The notes beneath the pieces were generated by a model that searched no databases, was not told the origin of the DNA, and saw only the letters and a list, made by a program, of their open reading frames with translations. Position numbers and translations under genes: made by a program. DNA of 64,000 bases from Dyella tabacisoli (GTDB lineage: Bacteria; Pseudomonadota; Gammaproteobacteria; Xanthomonadales; Rhodanobacteraceae): assembly GCF_003350925.1 (NCBI RefSeq), contig NZ_KZ857174.1, positions 1-64,000 of the forward strand, written 5' to 3'. Positions 26,755-34,289 of this stretch are shown piece by piece. Numbering within the stretch: position 1 is the first letter of the stretch; each line of letters begins with the position of its first letter.

Positions 26755-28176
26755 TTAGCGCGAGCTGACGCGTAGCACCTGGCCCTGATGCACCGTGTTG
26801 TCCTTGATATGGTTCCAGTTGCGCAATTGGGCCACGTCTACCGAATGCTTCTTGGCGATCGAATACAAGGTTTCGCCGCTGCCGACCGTATAAGTCTTGC
26901 TGGCTGCGCTGGGCTTGCTGGTGGTGGCTGTTACCTTGCCGCTGTCCTTGGCCGGCTTGCTGGTGCTTTCTTTGGGCGAGTGGCTTGGCTTGTTCTTGAG
27001 CGGTTTGTCGTAGCTGACGAAGACATCGCTGGTGACCTTGGCGAAATCGACGCCGTGTGCGGATGCATTGCTTACCGTCATCGCTTCGCCATGCACGCCC
27101 TTGAGGCTGGGTGGCGTGTTGGCTTCCACGCTGCCGGTAACGCCGGCGAGCTGGGGTTCTTCCTTCTTTGCATTGCGTGCTTCAACCGCCTGCTTGGCCT
27201 GTTGGGTCAGCGCGGAGGTCGGTGCAACCGCTGCGCGAGCCGCCAGCGTGGCGCCTGGGGCAGACAGCGGGGTCTCGTTGCCGGCGCTGGGGCGTGCGCC
27301 CACTTCGGCAAGAATCTTGGCGCGACGCGAGCTATCCATCGCCACCAGCGACGCACCGTCGGCATACGGAATGAGCTGGTGCGAGCGCAATACGGACTTC
27401 GCCGCATCGCTGCTGACGAAATCGACGAAGGCTTTGATCTCGGCTGCCTTCGGGCTGTTGGCGTTGGTAATCAGATACAGCGGGGTGAACAGCGAGTAAG
27501 CGCCGCTGGCGATGGTGCCGCTGCTCGGTGCCACGTCGTCGATCTTGAGGATCTTCACCTTGCGATTGTTATGCACGCCGGCCAGGGTGGTGGCGCCGAG
27601 TGACTTCGGATCGAGCGTTACGGCCTCTTCCAGCTTGGCTGTATTCACATACAAACGCGGTGCGGCCACCGGCTGATTGCCACGACCGAACAGCAAGCGG
27701 CGCAGGCTGTGCTCCACACCGTCGCCAGGGCTGGCCACGGCGTATACGTTAATCAGCTCGTCCTTGCCGCCGACGTCTTTCCAGTTGGTGATCTTGCCGT
27801 AATAAATGTCGTGCAGTTGGCTCAGGGTCAGGCTGTTGACCGGGTTGGACGGGTAGGTAATCACTACCAGCGCATCCCACGCCACCGGTGTGAACTCCAG
27901 GTTGCTCTCCGCGCCGCCGGCACTGCCGCGTGCGCTGCCGGCGAGGTCGGCAGTGCCGCTGGCTACCGCTTCCAGGCCAGAGGCGGTGTTGAACGACTGC
28001 AACTCGATTTTGCCCTTGCCGGACTTCTCCCAGGCCTTGGCCACGTCGGTGACCACACCGCGAGCGGTGGTGACATCGCCACGCCACACCAGGGTGGGTC
28101 CGGCGGCGATAGCGACCGTCGTGACGCAGGTGCCGATCAGGGCAACGGAAAGTAAGCGGGCAAGGCGGAAGGACAT
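26755..28176 (-). CDS. PstS-like periplasmic binding protein fused to a LysM domain
   Basis: The 473-residue protein has a signal peptide (1 to about 24), then a PstS-type substrate-binding domain at about residues 25-275 with DLAGSARGS, YYGKITNWKDVGG and SSGTIASGAYSLFTPLYLI, all features of phosphate-binding family proteins. A long Ala/Ser/Lys-rich linker follows, and the last 47 residues form a LysM peptidoglycan-binding domain (YTVGSGETLYSIAKKHSVD). No pstCAB genes are nearby. ATG at 28176 begins the signal peptide. The architecture suggests a wall-tethered ligand binder; the ligand is unknown. Confidence 0.82.
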   Translation of the reverse strand: MSFRLARLLSVALIGTCVTTVAIAAGPTLVWRGDVTTARGVVTDVAKAWEKSGKGKIELQSFNTASGLEAVASGTADLAGSARGSAGGAESNLEFTPVAWDALVVITYPSNPVNSLTLSQLHDIYYGKITNWKDVGGKDELINVYAVASPGDGVEHSLRRLLFGRGNQPVAAPRLYVNTAKLEEAVTLDPKSLGATTLAGVHNNRKVKILKIDDVAPSSGTIASGAYSLFTPLYLITNANSPKAAEIKAFVDFVSSDAAKSVLRSHQLIPYADGASLVAMDSSRRAKILAEVGARPSAGNETPLSAPGATLAARAAVAPTSALTQQAKQAVEARNAKKEEPQLAGVTGSVEANTPPSLKGVHGEAMTVSNASAHGVDFAKVTSDVFVSYDKPLKNKPSHSPKESTSKPAKDSGKVTATTSKPSAASKTYTVGSGETLYSIAKKHSVDVAQLRNWNHIKDNTVHQGQVLRVSSR

Positions 28177-28375
28177 GATGATGGGAAATCCTGGACGATA
28201 GTGATGGCGATCGCGTCGCGTGCCGCCATCCAAAGCGTGCAAGCAGGTAACGAAGATTCGGTATTTCAGCCGCCTAGAGGCAAAACATCAAGCACGGCTG
28301 CATATTTACGTTTAAGTAGCGATTGAGTGTGAACAGGCAGGCACTCTGGCGTCGGCATGTCCGCATGGATCTCGT

Positions 28376-29761
28376 TCACTGCAGATCCACATAACGCACC
28401 CCATCGTCGCCGGCCACAATCAGCACCAGTTGCCGCGGATTGACCCCCGCGAGGCGTTGTAGCACACGCAGGCTGGCGATGCGCAAATTGCCCACGGCGA
28501 CCACTACATCGTTGGTCTGCAGGCCCGCCAGTGCGGCGCGGCTACCGGCGCGCACGTCGCTTACCGCTACACCGGTGATGCCCTGGCCGCGCTGGTTTTG
28601 CGGCAATTCGCTAAAGGTGACCCCGGCCAGCCGCTGATCCAGCTTGCCGCCGTCGAGCGTGGCCAGTTTTTCAGGCGTCAATGTGGCGCGCACTTCACGG
28701 CTGTTACCGCCGCGAAGCACGTTCAGTTTTACTGTGCTGCCGATCGGCAGCAACCCTTCGGCGTTGCGCAAATCCTGCGGGCTACGCAGCGGCTTGCCGT
28801 CGACGGCCGTGAGTACGTCACCTACCTGTACCGCCGCGCTATCGGCCACCGAGCCGTTTTGCACCCGCGTCACCACCACGCCATTGCTGTTTTTCAGGCC
28901 GAGCATCTGCGCGATACGCGGCGTAATGTCCTGCGTTTCCAGCCCCAGGCTGCCGCGACTGACTTTGCCGTGCGCCACAAGCTGCTGCATCACCTCGCTG
29001 CTGAGGTTGCTGGGAATCGCAAAGCCGATGCCGACGTTGCCGCCTGAGGGCGAAAAAATCATCGTATTGATGCCCACCAACTCGCCACGCAAATTCACTA
29101 GCGCGCCGCCGGAGTTGCCTGGATTGATCGAGGCGTCGGTTTGAATAAAGTTTTGATAGCCCGAGCCGCCCAGGCCCGAGCGGCTCAACGCCGAGACAAT
29201 GCCCGAGGTCACTGTTTGCCCCAGGCCGAAGGGGTCGCCCACCGCCACGACAAAATCACCCACGCGCAACTTGGCCGAGTCGGCCAGCGGCAGCGCCTCT
29301 AAATGGCTGGCTTGAATCTGCACCACGGCAACATCGGTATCGGGGTCGGTGCCGATCAACTTGCCCTTGAAATCGCGACCGTCTTGCAAGGTCACCGTGA
29401 TGTCGTCGGCGCCTCCCACGACATGGTTATTGGTCAACACATAACCCTTGGCCGCATCTACGATCACCCCTGAGCCCAGGCTCTGCGCGATGCGCTCGCG
29501 CGGCTCGCCGCGCAGACCAAAAAATTGGCGCATCATCGCGTCGTCGAAAAACGGGTCGCGTACCTTTACCCGCGTTTTGGTGGAAATATTCACCACCGCC
29601 GGCGTGACTTTTTCCAGCATCGGCGCCAGCGATGGCAGCGGCTGACCATCCAGCGCGGGTGGCAGCGCGGCCTGCGCCGTGATCGGCAAAGCTGTGCCGA
29701 GCAAGCTCAGTAGCGCGGCTGCAAACCACGTTACAAGCCGACGGACGGGACGGGCGTGCAT
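28376..29761 (-). CDS. HtrA/DegQ-type periplasmic serine protease
   Basis: The 461-residue protease has a signal peptide (1-31), a trypsin-like domain with His113 (LTNNHVV), Asp143 (TDVAVV) and Ser217 (NPGNSGGALV), and two PDZ domains (about residues 265-355 and 370-460). It degrades and refolds damaged envelope proteins. The Q-linker region is short, as in DegQ rather than DegP, so DegQ is more likely. AAGGAG directly upstream supports the ATG at 29761. It is divergent from the ribonucleotide reductase operon across a 357-base gap. Confidence 0.92.
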   Translation of the reverse strand: MHARPVRRLVTWFAAALLSLLGTALPITAQAALPPALDGQPLPSLAPMLEKVTPAVVNISTKTRVKVRDPFFDDAMMRQFFGLRGEPRERIAQSLGSGVIVDAAKGYVLTNNHVVGGADDITVTLQDGRDFKGKLIGTDPDTDVAVVQIQASHLEALPLADSAKLRVGDFVVAVGDPFGLGQTVTSGIVSALSRSGLGGSGYQNFIQTDASINPGNSGGALVNLRGELVGINTMIFSPSGGNVGIGFAIPSNLSSEVMQQLVAHGKVSRGSLGLETQDITPRIAQMLGLKNSNGVVVTRVQNGSVADSAAVQVGDVLTAVDGKPLRSPQDLRNAEGLLPIGSTVKLNVLRGGNSREVRATLTPEKLATLDGGKLDQRLAGVTFSELPQNQRGQGITGVAVSDVRAGSRAALAGLQTNDVVVAVGNLRIASLRVLQRLAGVNPRQLVLIVAGDDGVRYVDLQ

Positions 29762-29889
29762 GAGGGCTCCTTATCTTCGATGGCAGTGGTATCAAGACGC
29801 AGCTTCGACTCACAACATACGTGACGGTTCCGTAGACAAAAGACTTTACATCGAGCGGGCACGAGGGTAACTTTCAATACCGTTCGCAA

Positions 29890-29947
29890 CCACAATATCT
29901 TGTGTGTTGGCGCCAGGGTTAAACCCCAAGTGTTGTTGTTGGCGCCA
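29890..29947 (+). promoter_or_regulatory. NrdR-type box and in-phase direct repeats upstream of nrdJa
   Basis: This lies in the 357-base gap between the divergent protease and nrdJa genes, which holds no gene. CCACAATATCTTGTGT at 29890-29905 matches the NrdR consensus ACACWATATATWGTGT at 14 of 16 positions. TGTTGGCGCCA at 29905-29915 recurs at 29937-29947, an offset of 32 bases or about three helical turns, which is the usual phasing of paired NrdR boxes. A second strong box is not visible. The box is about 215 bases before the nrdJa start. Confidence 0.65.
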
Positions 29948-30118
29948 CGGTTTCAGGGAGCATTGTTGCAGTCCAGGCAAGGAGTCCAGGCACGACGCCT
30001 TTTGGCGGATGGCCTCGATAGCTCTGGCTGTACAGGGGGCCCCGTAGCGAATGGCTAAGCCGATCAGAATAAAAAAACAACGGGACCGTAAAGGTCATAC
30101 CGAGAGGTCAGGAAGCCG

Positions 30119-32296
30119 ATGAGTATCGTGCGAGCACAAGCCGTGGGATCAAACCAGATGGGATCAGACGTCAGTAGAGAGGCCGCCGCAGCGATTCCGT
30201 TGCAGCCGGCGTCGTACGACATCTGGGACAAAAAATACCGCCTGAAAGCCAAGTCGGGCGAGCCCGTCGATGGCAGCATCGACGAGACCTATCAGCGCGT
30301 CGCACGCGCGCTGTCCGAGGTAGAAGCCACACCCGAGTTGCGCGAGCACTGGTTCGAGCGTTTTCTGTGGGCCTTGCGCCGTGGCGCGATTCCGGCCGGC
30401 CGCATCACCTCCAACGCTGGCGCCTTGGCGCACAAGCCCGCCACCTCCACCATCAATTGCACCGTGTCCGGCACCATCCGCGATTCGATGGACGACATTC
30501 TGGAGAAGGTGCACGAGGCCGGCCTCACGCTCAAAGCGGGTTGCGGCATCGGCTACGAGTTCAGCACGCTGCGTCCGCGCGGCGCCTACGTGTCCGGCGC
30601 CGGCGCCTACACCAGCGGGCCGCTGTCGTTCATGGATATCTACGACAAGATGTGCTTCACCGTGTCGTCTGCCGGCGGTCGCCGCGGCGCGCAGATGGGT
30701 ACGTTCGACGTCAGCCATCCCGACGTGAAGGAATTCATTCGCGCCAAGCGCGAAGACGGCCGCCTGCGCCAATTCAACCTGTCCCTGCTTATCACCGACG
30801 GCTTCATGCAGGCGGTGGAGCACGATCTTGATTGGCCGCTGGTGTTTCCCGTCCATGTCAAAGAAGAGGACGAGATCGACCTTACCGACGCCAGCAAAGT
30901 GGTGTGGCGCGAATGGCCCACGCACGAAAACTACGTCGGCCGCGACGACGGCCTGGTCGCCTGCAAGATCTACGGCCACATCCGCGCGAGGCATCTGTGG
31001 GACATGATTATGGTCTCCACGTATGACTATGCCGAGCCGGGGTTCATCCTGATCGACAAGGTCAACGAGATGAACAACAACTGGTGGTGCGAACACATCC
31101 GCGCAACCAACCCCTGCGGCGAGCAGCCGCTGCCGCCGTATGGCTCCTGTCTGCTGGGTTCGATCAACCTCACCACCTTCGTGCGCGACCCGTTCGGCCC
31201 CAAGGCGCGTTTCGATTGGGACGAGTACCGCGACGTGGTGAAAATTTTCACCCGCATGCTCGACAACGTGGTCGAGATCAACGGCCTGCCGCTGCCGCAG
31301 CAGCGCGACGAAATTCTCTCCAAGCGCCGTCACGGCATGGGTTTTCTCGGCCTGGGCACCACCCTGACCATGCTCAAGCACCGCTACGGCACCGCCGAGT
31401 CGGTCGCTTTCACCGAAGACGTATCGCGTGAAATGGCCGTTGCCGGTTGGGAGGTCGCCCTCGACCTGGCCAAGGAAAAAGGCCCGGCGCCCATCCTCAG
31501 TCGCGACTTCACCGTCACCGGCGAGATGCTGCGCAAGCGCCCCGAAATGGTCAGCGACGGCTACAGCATCGGCGATACCATTCCCGGCCGCGTGCTGCAC
31601 GCCAAGTACAGCCGCTATATGCAGCGCATCGCCAGCATTGCGCCCAACCTGGTGGCCCAACTGGCCGAAACCGGCGCGCGCTTTACCCATCACAGCTCGA
31701 TCGCGCCCACCGGCACCATCTCGCTGTCGCTGGCTAACAACGCCAGCAACGGTATCGAGCCGAGCTTTGCCCATCACTACTCACGCAACGTGATTCGCGA
31801 AGGCCGCAAGACCAAAGAAAAGGTCGAAGTGTTCAGCTACGAGCTGCTGGCCTACCGTGCGCTTATCAATGCAGACGCCTTGCCGTTCAGTACCGATACG
31901 CTGACCAAACTGCCGGATTACTTTGTTGCCGCCGACGACATCAGCCCGAAAGAGCATGTCGACATCCAGGCCGCGGCGCAGTTGTGGGTCGATTCGTCCA
32001 TCTCCAAGACGGCGAACGTACCCACCGACTACCCCTACGAAGATTTCAAAGACATCTACTTTTACGCCTATAAACAGGGTCTGAAAGGCTGCACTACCTT
32101 CCGCTTCAACCCCGCCGCGTTCCAGGGCGTGCTGGTAAAAGATTCCGACCTTGAAAGCACCCTCTACCGGTTCGAGCTCGAAGACGGTAGCGTTATCGAA
32201 CTGAAAGGCAACGAAGAAGTGGAATACGATGGCGAAACGCACACCGCCGCTAATTTGTTCGATGCTTTGAAGGAAGGCTATTACGGCAAGTTCTAA
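30119..32296 (+). CDS. nrdJ: Class II (adenosylcobalamin-dependent) ribonucleotide reductase, catalytic part NrdJa
   Basis: The 725-residue protein reduces ribonucleotides using B12. Visible motifs are the redox Cys114 in TINCTVSGTI, KAGCGIGYEFSTLRPRG, the finger-loop Cys333 and Glu335 in NPCGEQPLPPYGSC, and APTGTISLSL near residue 525. It lacks the C-terminal cysteine tail of full-length NrdJ; that module is encoded separately at 33203-33964. This split matches the NrdJa/NrdJb pair known from Pseudomonas aeruginosa. A histone-like gene lies between the two halves. Control by NrdR is suggested by the upstream box. Confidence 0.93.
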   Translation: MSIVRAQAVGSNQMGSDVSREAAAAIPLQPASYDIWDKKYRLKAKSGEPVDGSIDETYQRVARALSEVEATPELREHWFERFLWALRRGAIPAGRITSNAGALAHKPATSTINCTVSGTIRDSMDDILEKVHEAGLTLKAGCGIGYEFSTLRPRGAYVSGAGAYTSGPLSFMDIYDKMCFTVSSAGGRRGAQMGTFDVSHPDVKEFIRAKREDGRLRQFNLSLLITDGFMQAVEHDLDWPLVFPVHVKEEDEIDLTDASKVVWREWPTHENYVGRDDGLVACKIYGHIRARHLWDMIMVSTYDYAEPGFILIDKVNEMNNNWWCEHIRATNPCGEQPLPPYGSCLLGSINLTTFVRDPFGPKARFDWDEYRDVVKIFTRMLDNVVEINGLPLPQQRDEILSKRRHGMGFLGLGTTLTMLKHRYGTAESVAFTEDVSREMAVAGWEVALDLAKEKGPAPILSRDFTVTGEMLRKRPEMVSDGYSIGDTIPGRVLHAKYSRYMQRIASIAPNLVAQLAETGARFTHHSSIAPTGTISLSLANNASNGIEPSFAHHYSRNVIREGRKTKEKVEVFSYELLAYRALINADALPFSTDTLTKLPDYFVAADDISPKEHVDIQAAAQLWVDSSISKTANVPTDYPYEDFKDIYFYAYKQGLKGCTTFRFNPAAFQGVLVKDSDLESTLYRFELEDGSVIELKGNEEVEYDGETHTAANLFDALKEGYYGKF

Positions 32297-32414
32297 ATGA
32301 CCGGTGCATGCGTAGAATGCGCGTGGCTAACATTAAAGAGCTAGCAGTAAGCACGTAAGCCTTGCGTAGAAGGTTCACGGCAAATACCAAATCCATGTCG
32401 GAGGGGAACACAGT

Positions 32415-33113
32415 ATGTCCATTGATCTCGACTTTGTTGTTGAAAACGAAATGACGCCGGCCCCGGCGGAAGCGCCGCCAGTTGTCCAGGTTGTAAGCGA
32501 GCCCGCACCGGTTGCCGCACCCAAGAAAAAAGCCGCTGCCCGTAAAAAGCCGGTAGCGAAAAAGGCCGAGGCCCCCAAGGTCGAAGCTCCCGCGAAGGTT
32601 GCAGCCAAGAAAGCTGCCCCTAAGAAAGCCGCTGCCAAGAAAGCCGCTCCGGCCAAGAAAGCCGCCGCTGCCAAGAAAACCGTCAAGAAAGCCGCCGTGA
32701 AAAAGGCTGCCAAGAAAGCCGTGAAGAAGGCGGTCAAGAAGGTTGCAGCCAAGAAAGTGGCAACCAAGAAGGCCGTCAAGAAGGTGGCTAAGAAGGTCGC
32801 CAAGAAGGTCAGCGTAAAGAAGGCCGTCGCCAAGAAAGTGGTGAAAAAGGCCGTCAAGAAAGTAGCCGGCAAGGTAAAGGTTGCTAAGAAAGCGGTAAAG
32901 AAAGCCGCGGCCAAGGTGACCAAGAAGGTCGGCGCAAAGAAGGTCAGCAGCAAAAAGACGGCCCACAAGGCCGCACCAAAAAAGGCGGCAGTCAAAAAGT
33001 CCGCCAGCAAGAAAATCGCCGCCAAGGCGGTTAAGAGGTCCACTGCCAGCAAGAAGGTGAGCGTCAAGGCAACCCGTAAGCCGGTTGCCAAGAAGGCCGC
33101 CCGTAGAAAGTAA
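32415..33113 (+). CDS. Histone H1-like Lys/Ala-rich nucleoid protein
   Basis: After an acidic N-terminal stretch of about 35 residues (MSIDLDFVVENEMTP and following), the 232-residue protein is almost entirely Lys, Ala and Val in KKA/KKV repeats such as KKAVKKVAKKVAKK, ending RRK. It resembles AlgP and bacterial H1-like proteins that bind DNA through basic tails. GGAGGGG just before 32415 is a strong ribosome binding site. It sits between nrdJa and nrdJb and ends in a strong terminator. Repeat number may vary between strains. Function in chromatin is inferred. Confidence 0.88.
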   Translation: MSIDLDFVVENEMTPAPAEAPPVVQVVSEPAPVAAPKKKAAARKKPVAKKAEAPKVEAPAKVAAKKAAPKKAAAKKAAPAKKAAAAKKTVKKAAVKKAAKKAVKKAVKKVAAKKVATKKAVKKVAKKVAKKVSVKKAVAKKVVKKAVKKVAGKVKVAKKAVKKAAAKVTKKVGAKKVSSKKTAHKAAPKKAAVKKSASKKIAAKAVKRSTASKKVSVKATRKPVAKKAARRK

Positions 33114-33123
33114 GTCGTTACTG

Positions 33124-33156
33124 ATCCGGCCCGGCCACGTGCCGGGCCGGATTTTT
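33124..33156 (+). terminator. Strong hairpin terminator between the histone-like gene and nrdJb
   Basis: ATCCGGCCCGGC (33124-33135) pairs with GCCGGGCCGGAT (33141-33152) over five bases, followed by a T tract. It should stop much transcription before nrdJb unless nrdJb has its own promoter. Confidence 0.88.
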
Positions 33157-33202
33157 CGTCCGCGCCGCGCGCCGCCAAAGCACACAAGAAGAAGCAAACA
33201 TC

Positions 33203-33964
33203 ATGGCGATCAAGATCGAAACCAAGATCAAGGGCTACCAAGTAGTCAAGCCCGAAGACAAGGCCGCGCCGGCCGCCGCTCCCGCCCAGCCCAAAGAGGC
33301 GCCCAAGGCGGAAGTCATCCAGATGCACGAAAGCCTGGAGCGCCCTGAGACCCTGGTCGGCTCCACCTACAAGATCAAGTCGCCGTTGTTCGAACACGCG
33401 TTGTACGTCACCGTCAACGACATCGTGCTCAACGCCGGCACCCAGTACGAACAGCGCCGCCCCTTCGAGATCTTCATCAACTCGAAAAACATGGACCACT
33501 TCCAGTGGATCGTGGCGCTCACCCGCATTCTCTCCGCGGTATTTCGCAAGGGCGGCGACGTCACCTTCATCGTCGAAGAGCTCAAGGCCGTCTTCGACCC
33601 GCGCGGCGGCTACTTCAAGGCCGGCGGCGTCTACATGCCCAGCATCGTGGCCGAGATCGGCGGGGTGATCGAGCAGCACATGAAGATGATCGGCCTTATC
33701 CACGACCCGGAGATGAGCGACTCCACCCGTGCCCTTATCGCCGAAAAGCGCGCCGCCTACGAGGCTGGCGCAGTAGCAAAAAAAAACACTGAAGTAAGCG
33801 CACCTGTCGCAGTGGTCACGGCCGTGGTGGCCGCGGCCGATACCTCAGAGTCCAACGGCTTCCCACCCGGCGCCACCCTCTGCCATAAGTGCAACACCAA
33901 GGCGCTGGTGCTGATGGATGGGTGTCAGACGTGTCTGAACTGCGGGTATAGCAAGTGCGGTTGA
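33203..33964 (+). CDS. Class II ribonucleotide reductase, C-terminal part NrdJb (TSCPD domain)
   Basis: The 253-residue protein contains the TSCPD-type domain found at the end of single-chain NrdJ (FEIFINSKNMDHFQWIVALTRILSAVFRKGGD), and closes with the cysteine-rich tail CHKCNTK then GCQTCLNCGYSKCG that relays reducing power to the active site. Residues 18-45 are an Ala/Pro/Lys linker. It is the missing C-terminal module of NrdJa at 30119-32296. A distal terminator-like hairpin follows the stop. Confidence 0.9.
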   Translation: MAIKIETKIKGYQVVKPEDKAAPAAAPAQPKEAPKAEVIQMHESLERPETLVGSTYKIKSPLFEHALYVTVNDIVLNAGTQYEQRRPFEIFINSKNMDHFQWIVALTRILSAVFRKGGDVTFIVEELKAVFDPRGGYFKAGGVYMPSIVAEIGGVIEQHMKMIGLIHDPEMSDSTRALIAEKRAAYEAGAVAKKNTEVSAPVAVVTAVVAAADTSESNGFPPGATLCHKCNTKALVLMDGCQTCLNCGYSKCG

Positions 33965-33991
33965 GCGGGTCCGTACCGCGATAGCTGGTCC

Positions 33992-34017
33992 GAAGGGTGG
34001 CAGAGATGTCGCCCTTC
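33992..34017 (+). terminator. Hairpin downstream of nrdJb, in a 325-base gap
   Basis: GAAGGG (33992-33997) pairs with CCCTTC (34012-34017), extended inward by four more pairs including wobbles. The T tract is poor. The rest of the gap (to 34289) is AT-richer than its surroundings, holds a short inverted repeat GAGTCA-N8-TGACTC at 34171-34190, and shows no gene. Confidence 0.45.
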
Positions 34018-34289
34018 ATCGTTTAGGGCTTGAAAGGGACCATCTGGATAAATGGCTTTGCGGAAATAGTCGTTGAAGCTAATTCAAATTTTTTCGCATC
34101 TCATGCAGCTGAATCTCATCGGATGCAACGCCAGGCCCATATCTTGCTGCCGACCAGAAAATTGGGAACAGAGTCAGTCAGATATGACTCCAGCACCCTG
34201 TCATCTGTGCGATAGATATAACAAGCTTGCCGCGTCGATGATATGACGCTTTCATCTTACTTATCACTACAACCAAGGAGGGGATCTCT

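Noticed and set aside
29762-30118. Possible cobalamin riboswitch upstream of the B12-dependent reductase
   Set aside because: No B12-box-like sequence or matching helices were found in the leader; the best signal is the NrdR box.
30164-31777. Long open frame antisense to nrdJa (537 codons)
   Set aside because: It mirrors the codon bias of nrdJa and has no recognisable domain; a product of high G+C content.
32375-33703. Long antisense frame over the histone-like and nrdJb genes
   Set aside because: The translation is Phe/Leu/Ala repeats that are the reverse of KKA repeats, so it is a shadow.
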